Of a DNA stretch of 64,000 nucleotides, positions 43,260 through 53,870 are shown piece by piece; position 1 is the first letter of the stretch, and every line of letters starts with the position of its first letter. This DNA is from Closterium sp. Naga37s-1 (lineage: Eukaryota; Streptophyta; Zygnematophyceae; Desmidiales; Closteriaceae): assembly GCA_947471745.1 (NCBI GenBank), contig CANJKZ010000723.1, forward strand, positions 5,063,001 to 5,127,000, read 5' to 3'. Made by a program: the position numbers and the translations under genes. The notes beneath the pieces were generated by a model that did no database searches, was not told the origin of the DNA, and saw only the letters and a list, made by a program, of their open reading frames with translations.

Positions 43260-43730
43260 CTACGGCCCCGTAGCGGCCCCTCTCACGGCCTCTCACGGCC
43301 CCTCTCACGGCCCTTCGCGGCCCCTTCAGGCCCTTCGTGGCCCCTTCGCGGCCTCCCTTCGCGGCCCCTTCGCGGCCCCTTCACGGCCCCTTCGCGGCAC
43401 CTTCACGGCCCCTTCACGGCCCCTTCACGGCCCCTTCGCGGCCCCTTCACGGCCCCTTCGCGGCACCTTCACGGCCCCTTCACGGCCCCTTCACGGCCCC
43501 TTCGCGGCCCCTTCACGGCCCCTTCGCGGCCCCTTCGCGGCCCCCTCGCGGCCCCCTCGCGGCCCCTTCGTGGCCCCTTCGCAGCCCCTTCGCGGCCCCT
43601 TCACTGCCCCCCCTCGTGGCCCCCCCTCACGGCTCCCTTCGCGGCCCCTTCACGGCCCCCTCGCGGCCCCCCTCGCGGCCCCCCTCGCGGCCCCTTCGCG
43701 GCCCCCCCTCACGGCTCCCTTCGCGGCCCC
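43260..43730 (+). repeat. GGCCCCTTC minisatellite in the leader of C
   Basis: 11- to 12-bp units such as GGCCCCTTCGC and GGCCCCTTCAC in long arrays. Open frames run through on both strands. The leader of B carries the complementary-strand version of the same GGGGCC theme. Confidence 0.85.
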
Positions 43731-43890
43731 TTCGCGACCTCGCCCCGTCGCCAGTCGCGGCCCCGCCGCGTCGCCCCCGCCTCGTCGCGTCGCCCCTGCG
43801 GGACCCGCGAGGCACGGCTCCTGTGCGTCGCGACACATCTGCGGGACCCGCGTGGCGTCTCCCCTGCCCGCCGAGGCGTCCTGCCCTAAC

Positions 43891-45000
43891 CCGCCCCTGG
43901 AGCAGCCGCCACTGCAGCAGCCGCCCCTGGAGCAGCCACCCCTGCAGCAGCCGCCCCTGGAGCAGCCGCCACTGCAGCAGCCGCCCCTGGAGCAGCCGCC
44001 ACTGCAGCAGCCGCCCCTGGAGCAGCCGCCCCTGCAGCAGCCGCCCCTGGAGCAGCCGCCACTGCAGCAGCCGCCCCTGGAGCAGCCGCCACTGCAGCAG
44101 CCGCCCCTGGAGCAGCCGCCACTGCAGCAGCCGCCCCTGGAGCAGCCGCCCCTGCAGCAGCCGCCCCTGGAGCAGCCGCCACTGCAGCAGCCGCCCCTGG
44201 AGCAGCCGCCACTGCAGCAGCCGCCCCTGGAGCAGCCGCCCCTGCAGCAGCCGCCCCTGGAGCAGTCTCCCCTGCAGCAGCCGCCCCTGGAGCAGCCGCC
44301 ACTGCAGCAGCCGCCCCTGGAGCAGCCGCCACTGCAGCAGCCGCCCCTGGAGCAGCCGCCCCTGCAGCAGCCGCCCCTGGAGCAGCCGCCACTGCAGCAG
44401 CCGCCCCTGGAGCAGCCGCCCCTGCAGCAGCCGCCCCTGGAGCAGCCGCCACTGCAGCAGCCGCCCCTGGAGCAGTCTCCCTTGCAGCAGCCGCCCCTGG
44501 AGCAGCCGCCCCTGAAGCAGCCGCCCTAGGAGCAGCCGCCACTGCAGCAGCCGCCCCTGGAGCAGCCACCCCTGCAGCAGCCGCCCCTGGAGCAGCCTCC
44601 CCTGCAGCAGCCACCCCTGGAGCAGCCGCCCCTGAAGCAGCCGCCCCTGGAGCAGCCGCCCCTGCCGCAGCCGCCCCTGGAGCAGCCGCCACTGCAGCAG
44701 CCGTCCCTGACGCAGCCGCCCCAGGAGCAGCCGCCACTGCAGCAGCCGCCCCTGGAGCAGCCACCCCTGCAGTAGCCGCCCCTGGAGCAGCCGCCCCTGC
44801 AGCAGCCGCCCCTGAGCAGCCACCCCTGCAGCAGCCGCCCCTGGAGCAGCCGCCACTGCAGCAGCCGCCCCTGCAGCAGCCGCCCCTGCAGCAGCCGCCC
44901 CTGGTTCAGCCGCCCCTGCAGCAGCCGCCCCTGGAGCAGCCGCCCCTGGAGCAGCCGCCCCTGCAACTGCCGCCCCTGGAGCAGCCGCCCCTGCAGCTGC
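43891..45000 (+). repeat. 30-bp minisatellite in the leader of C
   Basis: Unit of CCGCCCCTGGAGCAG joined to CCGCCACTGCAGCAG, over 20 consecutive copies without indels from 43891 to 44520, then with variation to 45000. One frame reads (PPLEQPPLQQ)n, others SRPWSSRHCS and, on the minus strand, AAAPGAAAAV. Open frames result from the period of 30; I do not call a protein. Confidence 0.9.
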
Positions 45001-45161
45001 CGCGGAGCCCTCGCCCTACAGTGGTAGCGGCCTCGCCGTTGCCGCCGTCGTACGCCTGCCCTTCTCGCCACTGGTGAGCACTGCCCTGCCCGTACTGCTG
45101 TTACTGCTGCTCTTGCTGCTACTGCTCTTTCTACTGCTACTGCTGCTCCTGGCGTGATCAG

Positions 45162-48100
45162 ATGCAGCTCCAGCGTCGTCCGCGTGAGTCCCTCACCCCC
45201 CTACAGCTTCGTGAGTGGTACGCTAGTTGGGGTTATAGGGGTGGCCGTAGTGGGAGTCGTCCTGGAGTGAGTAGTTCGGCAGCTGCTTGTAGTGGCCAGG
45301 TGCAGCTGCAGCGTCGTCCGTGCGCGGTCCTTTCGCCCCAGCAGCTTCGTGAGTGGTACGCTCAGCGTGACGGGTCATGGGGTACTGCTCGCTGTCCGTA
45401 CGTCATTCGCACTGGTGCTCGGACTGGTCAGCCTTGCGGGACGTTTGGTCACGCAGAGTCCCGCTGCTTCGCCCGTCTGAGCGACGCCTGGCGTACAGAG
45501 TTTGGCGACGCGGCTGAGCTCCCCGACTGGGTGGAGCTGCTTAGGCTGCGGGTAGATGTCTATACTCTTGACTATGATGCTATCCTCACTGCCATGTATG
45601 CATTGCCTACTAGTGATGAGGGTGACTGTTACCTGTGTGTTCCGCCTGACCCGGGCATTGAGGCTGCTGCTCTAGGTGCTGGTGAGGCTGCTGCTCTAGG
45701 TGCTAGTGCGTCTGCTGCCCCAGGTGCTGGTGAGTCTGCTCTTTCAGGTACCACGTCGGCTCAGGCCTTACACACCTTCACCCTTGACTCGGGTGCTTCC
45801 CGCTCCTTCTTTCGAGACCGCACCACGCTTACGCCGCTTAGTCGGCCGGTTGCGGTCTCCCTGGCGGACCCCTCTGGGGGTCCTGTCCTTGCTAGCTTCT
45901 CCACTGTCTTACCGTGTCCGGCAGCCCCCTCTGGCACCCTGTCAGGTCTCTACCTCCCCTCGTTCTCTACGAACTTGGTGAGTGGTGCTGATCTACAGGA
46001 TCGGGGGGTTGACCAGTTCACTCCTGCGAGTCAGCGGGTGACCCACTGTACGTGTGCTCGGACGGGCCGACACTTGGCCACGTTTACCTGTCGGCCGGGG
46101 TCGAGCCTGTACACACTGACTACTGAGTCTCCTCCGGTTGCTGCGTCTGGTCAGGTAGCTGCGTCGAGTCAGGTGTTTGCTGCAGCGTCCAGGTCTGGTC
46201 CTGAGTCTGCTCCCTGCTCGTGTCGTCTCCTGTCCCACCAGACTCTCCTTTGGCACCACCGCCTTGGTCACCCCTCCCTGCCTCGTCTCCGAGGCATGGC
46301 CTCCCGTGTCCTTGTCTCTGGTCTCCCCCGGTCCCTCCCTCCCCTCCCTCCGGGGCCTGCCCCTACCTGCGTTCCCTGCGTCGAGGGGCGGCAGCGCGCC
46401 GCCCCTCACTCCTCCGAGTTTCCTCCGACGGAGGCTCCCCTGCAGACTCTTCACATGGACGTGTGGGGCCCCGCCCGCGTCCGTGGCCAGGGTCACGAGC
46501 GTTACTTCCTGTTGGTGGTTGACGACTACTCGCGTTACACCACGGTGTTCCCCTTGCGCAGCAAGGGTGACGTCACTGAGGTGTTGATCAACTGGATCCG
46601 CGCGGCTCGTCTCCAGCTCAGAGAGAGTTCCGGCTCGGACTTTCCAGTTCTGCGTCTGCACTCTGACAGAGGCAGGGAGTTTTTCTCTGCCCGTCTGGGA
46701 GCCTTCTGTCGTGCACAGGGCATCCGCCAGACCTTCACGCTTCCGGCCTCTCCACAGCAAAATGGGATTGCTGAGCGCCGCATTGGCATGGTCATGGACG
46801 TCGCTCGTACGTCCATGATCCATGCGGCTGCTCCCCATTTTCTGTGGCCGTTTGCAGTTCAGTACGTAGCGCATCAGCTCAACCTTCAGCCCCGGGTCTC
46901 CTTGCCAGAGACCTCCCCCACCTTGCGGTGGACGGGGAAGGTTGGCGATGCGTCTGCGTTTCGGGTCTGGGGATCTCGGGCGTTTGTCCGCGACTTGTCT
47001 GCGGACAAGCTGTCCCCCCGTGCTGTTCCCTGCGTCTTCCTTGGCTTCCCCCCTGACGCGCCTGGTTGGCAGTTTTACCACCCCACCTCGCGCCGTGTTC
47101 TGTCCTCCCAGGACGTCACCTTTGACGAGTCGGTGCCTTACTACCGTCTCTTCCCCTACCGCACTGCACCCCTCCCCCCGCCGCCGCTCTTCCTAGCGCC
47201 AGGTCCTCCCCCGGTAGACCCTCTCCCCCCTCAGGGTCCTGCCTCGTCAGGTGTGTCCCAGGTAGATGCAGTCGAGCCTGTCGAGGTAGCTGTTGACTCT
47301 GGTGCTGCTAGGGGCGCTGAGCCTGCGGGTGCCGGGTCTGGGGGTGCTGAGCCTGGGGGTGCGGAGCCTGGGGGTGCTGAGTCTAGGGGTGCTGAGCCTG
47401 GGGGTGCTGAGCCTGGGGGTTTGGAGCCTGGGGGTGCGGAGCCTGGGGGTGCTGGGTCTGCTCGTGTGGCCTCTTGCGGTGCTTCGTCGAGGCGGGAGCT
47501 ACTCTCTCCGCAGGAGTTGCGCGAGTGGTTTGCCCGGCGCTGGAGCCGTGCTGCTGGAGCTGGAGGTACTACTGTTGCTGCTGGTCCTGGAGGTGCTCGT
47601 ACTGGCGGTACTGGAGCTGCTGGAACTGGGGGTGCTGCTGGGGCTGCTGGCGTTAGTCCTGCTGGAGGTACTGCTGGAGCTGCTGGCGGTACTGGAGCTG
47701 ACGGTCCTGCTGGAGTTGGTGCTGCTGGAGCTGCTGGAGTTGCTGGAGCTGGAGCTGCTGGGGGTGTTGGCGCTGGTGGTTCTGCTGGCGTTGGTGCTTC
47801 TGAGGGTGCTGGAGTTGGCGCTGTTGGAGCTGGAGGTGCTGCTGGCGCTGGTGCTGCCGCTGGGGGTACTGGTGCTGTCCCTGCTGGTTCTGGAGGCGCT
47901 GCGCGGCCGAGGCCGTACTTCGTTCCGCTCCTTGAGCAGGTTCGTGGTCTCCCGCCCTCTACTGGTCCTGCTCCTCCCTTAGAGTGTCCACAGCCTATCC
48001 AGTCGCGGTCACAGTTACAGCCCGCCTCCCCCCTACCTGCTCCTTCTCCCTACACTGGTCCTACTGGAGGTCTTGCTGAGCGTCGTGAGCCTGCGTCTCG

Positions 48101-50168
48101 TCCTGCGTCGCCTGTTCGTGCTGCTCGCACTAGTGGTCGTGCTCCGCGTCCGCGTCCTCCTGCGGTCCCAGGCACACACCAGATGGCACTGCGCCCTTCC
48201 ACTGCTCCTCTGCGTGTCCCGTTGCCGTCTCCTCCAGAGTCCTCTCTTCCTGTTCTTGCTGACCCGGAGTCTGACTCTCTTCGTGCTGCCAGTCCTACTG
48301 TTACGCGTCTCCTGGCCACTGTTGTCACTGACCCTTCCTTTGAGTCCACTGCTGCGTCTGCCTTAGTTGCTGAGCTTGTCGACATTGCTGCTCGCTGTCG
48401 TCTAGACTACGCCGCTAGTCTCGTTGCTGAGTCTGAGTCTGTCTGTCCTCCGTCCGTCGGGGGTGAGTGTGCTCTTAGCACGGACGTCCTTGAGGACAGG
48501 CAGGAGGAGTTCCACTGTTTTGCTGCTGCTTTGCCTCATCTCGTGTCCACGCTGATTGCCCCTGAGGGAGACCCGGATGCACCAGACATCCCGACTCCTC
48601 GATCGTACGCTGAGGCGATCGAGGGTCCCTACTCCTCACAGTGGCAGTCAGCCATGGACGCAGAGATGGCTTCCTGGAAGTCCACAGGCACCTACGTCGA
48701 CGAGGTTCCCCCACTTGGGGCGAACATCGTCAGTGGCATGTGGATTTTCAGGGTGAAGCGGCCGCCGGGTTCTCCGCCTGTCTTCAAGGCGCGTTACGTG
48801 GCTCGAGGCTTCAGTCAGCGGCAGGGAGTTGACTACCTTCAGACCTTCTCTCCCACCCCGAAGATGACCACTCTTCGGGTGCTGCTACACATAGCCGCTC
48901 AGCGCGACTACGAGCTTCACTCTCTTGACTTCAGCACAGCTTTCCTGCAGGGCAGCCTGCACGAGGAGATCTGGCTGCGCCGCCCACCTGGCTTCACTGG
49001 GTCGTTTCCTCCTGGTACCCAGTGGAGCCTCCGGCGGCCAGTCTACGGTCTCCGCCAGGCGCCTCGTGAGTGGCACGACACACTGAGGACTACACTTGCG
49101 GCTCTTGGGTTTGCTCCGTCTACTGCCGACCCGTCGCTGTTTCTGCGGACCGACACCTCTTTGCCGCCGTTCTACATCCTCGTGTACGTCGACGACTTGG
49201 TCTTTGCCACTGCTGACACTGCTGGACTCGCCCACGTGAAGTCGGAGCTGCAGAAGAGACATACGTGCACAGACCTGGGTGAACTGCGCAGCTACCTTGG
49301 CTTGCAGATCACCTGGGACAGAGCACAGCGCACCATTACCCTGACTCAGTCACACATGGTGCAGCAGGTCCTTCAGCGCTTCGACTTCACGTACTCCTCG
49401 CCTCAGGCCACTCCTCTATCTACTCGCCACTCGCTCTCAGCTCTGCCTTCGGATGAGTCCGTAGAGCCGAGTGGCCCGTACCCAGAGCTTGTTGGCTGCC
49501 TCATGTACCTGATGACCTGCACACGACCTGACCTAGCATACCCTCTTAGCATCTTGGCACGCGATGTTGCTCCTGGGAGACACCGACCAGAGCACATGGC
49601 TGCAGCGAAGAGGGTGTTGCGCTACTTGTGCAGTACGTCGGGCATGGGGCTAGTGCTTGGAGGGCGACGTCCAGTGGTCCTCACAGGTCACGCAGACGCT
49701 TCTTGGGTTGACGACCAGGCTACGCAACGGTCGTCACAGGGTTACACCTTCAGCCTTGGCTCCGGCTCTGTTTCGTGGCGGTCTACCCGCTCGTCTTCTG
49801 TTCTCGGCTCCAGCTGTGAGGCTGAGATCTACGCGGGGGCCATGGCTGCACAGGAGCTACGCTGGCTCACCTACCTGCTGACTGACCTAGGAGAGCCGCC
49901 TCGTTCTCCTCCAGTTCTGTACGTAGACAACAAGGCCATGCTGGCCTTGTGTCGGGAGCACAGAGTGGAGCACAGAACGAAGCACATTGCTCTTCGCTAC
50001 TTCCTTGCTCGTGAGCTGCAGCAGCGTGGTCAGCTGCGCCTTGCTTACGTGGCCTCTCAGGCCAACACTGCTGATATCTTTACCAAGGCACTTCCGCCTT
50101 GTGATCATCAGCGCTTCTGTACGATGCTAGGTCTTGTGCCTACTTTGCCTCACTTGCTCACTTCTTGA
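45162..50168 (+). CDS. Copia C gag-pol polyprotein (1668 aa), uninterrupted
   Basis: ATG at 45162. Residues 1-80 hold two copies of the LREWYA module (LTPLQLREWYASW, LSPQQLREWYAQR). A zinc-like CGTFGHAESRCFARLSDAW is near 90-110. Protease: FTLDSGASRSFFRD (about 205). Integrase: LLWHHRLGHPS (about 362) with CVPCVEG, core LHMDVWG (about 430), LHSDRGREFFS (about 500) and QQNGIAERRIG (about 530), giving the D, D, E triad. A Gly/Ala/Glu-rich spacer with (GGAEP)n spans 720-960. RT: DFSTAFLQGSLHEEIW (about 1258) and YILVYVDDLVFA (about 1340). RNase H: LTGHADASWVDDQ (about 1506), SCEAEIYAGAM, VLYVDNKAM and KHIALRYFL. The UBN2-like N-terminus seen in B is absent, so Gag function may be impaired. Otherwise the enzyme motifs are complete. 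Confidence 0.9.
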   Translation: MQLQRRPRESLTPLQLREWYASWGYRGGRSGSRPGVSSSAAACSGQVQLQRRPCAVLSPQQLREWYAQRDGSWGTARCPYVIRTGARTGQPCGTFGHAESRCFARLSDAWRTEFGDAAELPDWVELLRLRVDVYTLDYDAILTAMYALPTSDEGDCYLCVPPDPGIEAAALGAGEAAALGASASAAPGAGESALSGTTSAQALHTFTLDSGASRSFFRDRTTLTPLSRPVAVSLADPSGGPVLASFSTVLPCPAAPSGTLSGLYLPSFSTNLVSGADLQDRGVDQFTPASQRVTHCTCARTGRHLATFTCRPGSSLYTLTTESPPVAASGQVAASSQVFAAASRSGPESAPCSCRLLSHQTLLWHHRLGHPSLPRLRGMASRVLVSGLPRSLPPLPPGPAPTCVPCVEGRQRAAPHSSEFPPTEAPLQTLHMDVWGPARVRGQGHERYFLLVVDDYSRYTTVFPLRSKGDVTEVLINWIRAARLQLRESSGSDFPVLRLHSDRGREFFSARLGAFCRAQGIRQTFTLPASPQQNGIAERRIGMVMDVARTSMIHAAAPHFLWPFAVQYVAHQLNLQPRVSLPETSPTLRWTGKVGDASAFRVWGSRAFVRDLSADKLSPRAVPCVFLGFPPDAPGWQFYHPTSRRVLSSQDVTFDESVPYYRLFPYRTAPLPPPPLFLAPGPPPVDPLPPQGPASSGVSQVDAVEPVEVAVDSGAARGAEPAGAGSGGAEPGGAEPGGAESRGAEPGGAEPGGLEPGGAEPGGAGSARVASCGASSRRELLSPQELREWFARRWSRAAGAGGTTVAAGPGGARTGGTGAAGTGGAAGAAGVSPAGGTAGAAGGTGADGPAGVGAAGAAGVAGAGAAGGVGAGGSAGVGASEGAGVGAVGAGGAAGAGAAAGGTGAVPAGSGGAARPRPYFVPLLEQVRGLPPSTGPAPPLECPQPIQSRSQLQPASPLPAPSPYTGPTGGLAERREPASRPASPVRAARTSGRAPRPRPPAVPGTHQMALRPSTAPLRVPLPSPPESSLPVLADPESDSLRAASPTVTRLLATVVTDPSFESTAASALVAELVDIAARCRLDYAASLVAESESVCPPSVGGECALSTDVLEDRQEEFHCFAAALPHLVSTLIAPEGDPDAPDIPTPRSYAEAIEGPYSSQWQSAMDAEMASWKSTGTYVDEVPPLGANIVSGMWIFRVKRPPGSPPVFKARYVARGFSQRQGVDYLQTFSPTPKMTTLRVLLHIAAQRDYELHSLDFSTAFLQGSLHEEIWLRRPPGFTGSFPPGTQWSLRRPVYGLRQAPREWHDTLRTTLAALGFAPSTADPSLFLRTDTSLPPFYILVYVDDLVFATADTAGLAHVKSELQKRHTCTDLGELRSYLGLQITWDRAQRTITLTQSHMVQQVLQRFDFTYSSPQATPLSTRHSLSALPSDESVEPSGPYPELVGCLMYLMTCTRPDLAYPLSILARDVAPGRHRPEHMAAAKRVLRYLCSTSGMGLVLGGRRPVVLTGHADASWVDDQATQRSSQGYTFSLGSGSVSWRSTRSSSVLGSSCEAEIYAGAMAAQELRWLTYLLTDLGEPPRSPPVLYVDNKAMLALCREHRVEHRTKHIALRYFLARELQQRGQLRLAYVASQANTADIFTKALPPCDHQRFCTMLGLVPTLPHLLTS
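47325..47455 (+). repeat. GGAEP-coding minisatellite in element C
   Basis: 15-bp units GGGGGTGCTGAGCCT with variants, in frame in the spacer between integrase and RT. Confidence 0.85.
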
Positions 50169-50365
50169 CCTTGCTTGTACTGTGATCTTTCTATACCTGC
50201 ACATGCTTGTTTACCTTTATATATGATCTTGCATGTGAACTGGCCTTGTGGCCTTGCTCTTGTGCTCGGACTGTGTGGTGACGTTGTGATCCACCCTGAG
50301 CTTGCTTTGCTTTGCTTGACTGGTCTTGTGACCTCTTGTTCTCCCCCACTTTGCCTATGGGGGTG

Positions 50366-50491
50366 TGTCAAACTCATATACTATAGTCTGTGTAGGCTGT
50401 AGTGGGGTAGACAATATGGGGTACAACACTTTTTGGTTTTCCTACTTGTACCCACATGCTTGCTAGTTCATTCATTCCTCATTTTTTCACA
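50366..50491 (+). repeat. 3' LTR of copia element C (126 bp)
   Basis: TGTCAAACTCATATAC to TTTTTTCACA, followed by the target duplication AGAAA. Confidence 0.9.
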
Positions 50492-50496
50492 AGAAA

Positions 50497-50554
50497 TAGC
50501 ATAATAAAGACAAGGCAAGCAAGCATAGCTGGCATAAGCCGTCGTACTCTCACA
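50497..50554 (-). repeat. 3' LTR of gypsy F, right part
   Basis: TAGCATAATAAAGACAAGGC to TACTCTCACA. On the minus strand this is the LTR start, TGTGAGAGTACGACGG, directly after a polypurine tract GAGGGGGGACG (50555-50564). Confidence 0.85.
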
Positions 50555-50564
50555 CGTCCCCCCC

Positions 50565-53500
50565 TCAAAGATGGGTGGCGTGAGAAACACCCTGTTTGAC
50601 AAGATAGTCCTTGAGAGCACGGCGTGGGTTGCCTATATCAGCTTCTGCATCCCAACTGTCCTCAGTGGGGTCGTATCCCTTCCAGCGTATCAGGAACTCG
50701 AGGGTCTCACTCGATGAGTGAGAACGGGCTCCACTTCATATTCTGGTTCATCCTGTATGAGAACAGGTGGTGGTGGCGGTAGTTGCCGTCCCTGGAACTG
50801 TTGGTTGGGGTCCTTGTAGGGTTTTAGTAGCTGGACATGGAAAGCGTTGTGAAGCTTCCACATATCTGGTAAGCGCAAGCGGAATGTAACTGGTGTCACC
50901 AGTGTCTCCACGAGAAATGGACCACAGAAGCGAGGCCGGAGTTTGGATGGTAGGTGAGACAGGTTCAAGTTGCGCGTGTCAAGAAGCACCTGATCTCCGA
51001 CTGCTATGGTGTGATCATGTCGCTGACGATCGGCCTACTGCTTCTCGGAGTTCTGCATTGTGGTGAGTCGTCGCTGAGTCTTCTCCCATAGCTGCTGCAT
51101 GGTGGTGACAAAGTCATGTGCGGCTTGGACGTGTGCCGGTGTGGTTGGCTGCTGTGGTGTAAGTGGTTCCCGTCCGTAACACAGGAAGAAAGGAGTTTTC
51201 TCTATGGCCGCATGTGATGCGTTGTTGTAAGCGAACTCTAGGGTCGGTAACTGTGTGTCCCAGTGGCTGACGCCATCCTTGCAAGATGTACTCAGTAACT
51301 GTTCAACCACCCGATTGAGTCGCTCTGTCTGTCCGTCAGAATGTGGGTGGTATGCTGAGGACATCGCAAGTTTGGTCCCCAATAATCCTATGAGCTCCTT
51401 CCACAACTTACTCGTGAATTTGGGGTCTCTGTCTGAGATGAGTGTAGCGGGGATGCCGTGGATGGTGAGGATGCGGTCAAAGAAGAGGCGAGCAGTGGCT
51501 TCAGCTGTAGCCGTGGCGTTGGTCGGGATGAAGTGACCCATTTTGGAGAACTTATCGATCACTACGAGGATAGAATCATGTTCCCGTGAGGTCGAAGGAA
51601 GTCCTGTGATAAAGTCGAGGCTAACGACCTACCATGGCTGCTCCGGTACGGGTAGAGGCTGAAGTACCCCTGCTGTTTTCTGCTTGAAACTCTTCATCCG
51701 CTGGCACGTGTCGCATGAGGTAACGAACTGCTGCACGCCTGCTGCCATCCCGGGCCAGTAGTAATACTTTGCTATCCCTGCTAACGTCTTGTTGCTCCTG
51801 AAATGTCCCGTGTATGGTACGTCATGAAACTCCTCCAATAAGATCTGCCGTAGCGGGGCGTAATTTGGTACCCAAATCTTTCCTTAACCCTTCCTTATCG
51901 CAAAGTCTTTCTCCTACTGTAACAGCTTCTTGGTCTGTGCTGTAGCGATCTCTGCGTCCACGGAGTATCCATGTTGGAATAGACCCTTGAGCAGAGGGTT
52001 CATCTCGTCGAGCTGGATGCCTGCTACATGTCCGGGGCGGCTCAGCGCGTCTGCTTTGTTGTGTAGCCCGGGCTTGTAGACGATGTCGTAGTGGAAGTGA
52101 GTTTCCAAGAAGTCCACCCACTGCACCTGTCGTCGTGAGAGTTTCGGTTGCGACTTCATATGTTTGAGACTGCAGTGGTCAGTATAGACTATAGTCTTGG
52201 CTCCCTCTAGGAAACACCTCCACGCATTGAAGGCTATGACTATCGCTAAGGCTTCCTTGTCATGGATGGGGTAGTTCAGTTCTGCTCCGTGTAGCTTCTT
52301 ACTGAGGTAGGCGATAGGCTGCAAACCGCGTCCGTGATCCTGCATCAACACTGCTCCGACTGCTTGGTCACTAGCGTCTGCTTCCACCACGTAGTCCTTG
52401 TCTGGGTCCGGTAGGATGAGTACTGGCGCTGTAGTCAGTGCTGTCTGTAGCTGCTCCGTGGCTTGCTGATGAGGAGTATCCCACTTGTAGGGCGTATCCT
52501 TTTTCAGTAGGTCGGTCAGTGGCGCTGCTATCTTAGCGTACTGCGGCACGAACCTGTTGTAGTAGTTGGCGAAGCCTAGGAACTGCTGCAACTCCTTCAC
52601 GTTCTCCGGTACTTTCCACTTCTTGACGGCTTCGATCTTCCGCGGGTCCACGTGTACGCCCTCGGCACTCACCATGTGCCCGAGAAACTGCACCTTCTTC
52701 AGTGCAAAGTCACTCTTTGACAGCTTCACGTAGAACTTATTTTTCCGCAGGATCTCGAACACCTTCCGCAGATGCTCCACGTGCTCCTTCATGTTCTTGA
52801 AGTACATGAGGATATCGTCCAGGTACACTACTACGCACTCGTCCAGCAGGAGCTGCAGGATATGATTCATCTCCGCCTGAAACGTTGCTGGTGCATTGCA
52901 GAGTCCTAACGGCATCACCAAGTATTCGTAGGAGCCGTATCCGGTACGGAACGCCGTCTTGTGGATCGAGTTGTCCGCCATCTTGATCTGCCAGTAACCC
53001 AACCGTAGGTCCAGCTTCGAAAAGACTGTTGCACCACGCAGTTGGTCCAGTAGGTCGTCTATGCGCGGTATGGGGTTTTTGTTTTTAACTATCTGTTTGT
53101 TCAGTGCGTGGTAGTCGATGCACATCCGTAAACTGCCGTCTGGTTTTGGAGTGAAGAGGACTGGTGCACCGTAGGGAGAGGTGGATTGGCGGATCATTTG
53201 TCTATCCAGTAGATACTCTATCTGTTTCTTCATGTCAGTCAGTTCGGTCGGACTTAGTCGGTATGGTGCACGTGAGACGGGTTTCGCACCTGGTTCCTCC
53301 ACGATCTCGTGCTCGTGGGTGCGTGCTGGAGGTACGCCTGCGGGTAGGTCGTCAGGCATTATATCATTGTACTGCTCCAAGACCTCCTTTACTGTTGCAT
53401 GTAGCTCCGATCTCGGCTTCTCCTCCTCTGCTGCTGCCATAACTAGTGCTAAGTAACCCGTGTTACTCTCGTTTACCGTCCGTTCGAACCGTGCCAGTGT

Positions 53501-53870
53501 CGTTTCAGGAATGTTCCCAGTTTCCGTCCAGCTTCGCAGCTCCACTCGTTTCCCGTTGTTGTAGATGCACGCCTTCCTGTTGACCCAGTCGATCTCGGGG
53601 TTGAACCGCTTCAGGAAATCTCGCCCCAAGATGAAATCGAATCCCTTGATGTTCGTGATCGGCAGTGTCGGCTTCCACCTCAGCGCTCCTATGTGCAGCT
53701 GCAGTGATGCTTCGCCGTGGATGGGAAGTTTCGTACCGTCCACCATCGTTGCCGTGAACTTGGTCTCCTCCGAAGATTCTCCAATTTTCTCCAACGTCCC
53801 GCGGTCGCACACCGAGTGAGACGCACCGCTGTCCACCAGTGCCTGGAGGAGTCGCCCGTGAGCAGATCAC
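50565..53870 (-). pseudogene. Gypsy F pol: protease, RT, RNase H, integrase, chromodomain
   Basis: Protease LVDSGASHSVCDRGTLEKIG (53850 down), with GFDFILGRDFLKRFNPEIDW. RT: RMCIDYHALNKQIVKNKNPI, then YLVMPLGLCNAPATFQ and VVYLDDILMYFKN (about 52830). RNase H: VVEADASDQAVGAVLMQ and VYTDHCSLKHM, to HNKADALSRPGHV (52030). Integrase zinc region: HDVPYTGHFRSNKTLAG with CDTCQRMK. Core: LDFITGLP, LISDRDPKFTSKLW and HSDGQTERLNRVVEQ. Then GPFLVETLVTPVTFRL, and a chromodomain EFLIRWKGYDPTEDSWDAEA ending HATHL at 50565. Breaks: stops at about 51914, 51890 and 51627 in one frame, and a frameshift just before the chromodomain near 50705. The chromodomain normally steers insertion to marked chromatin. The pol is not functional as it stands. 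Confidence 0.9.

Larger units (their letters stand above)
42980..50496 (+). mobile_element. Ty1/copia element C with target duplication AGAAA
   Basis: Element 42985-50491 (7507 bp), flanked by AGAAA at 42980-42984 and 50492-50496. Leader 43111-45161 is filled with minisatellites; polyprotein 45162-50168; polypurine tract TATGGGGGTG at 50356-50365. It lies inside the 3' LTR of F in the opposite orientation. Confidence 0.95.

Noticed and set aside
43337-44856. Long overlapping open frames on both strands (PPLEQPPLQQ, SRPWSSRHCS, AAAPGAAAAV)
   Set aside because: They follow from a 30-bp repeat without stop triplets in any frame. There is no start context and no counterpart in the related elements.
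43891-45000. Regular repeat spacing that might suggest a CRISPR array
   Set aside because: Units are contiguous with no unique spacers, inside a eukaryotic retrotransposon leader.
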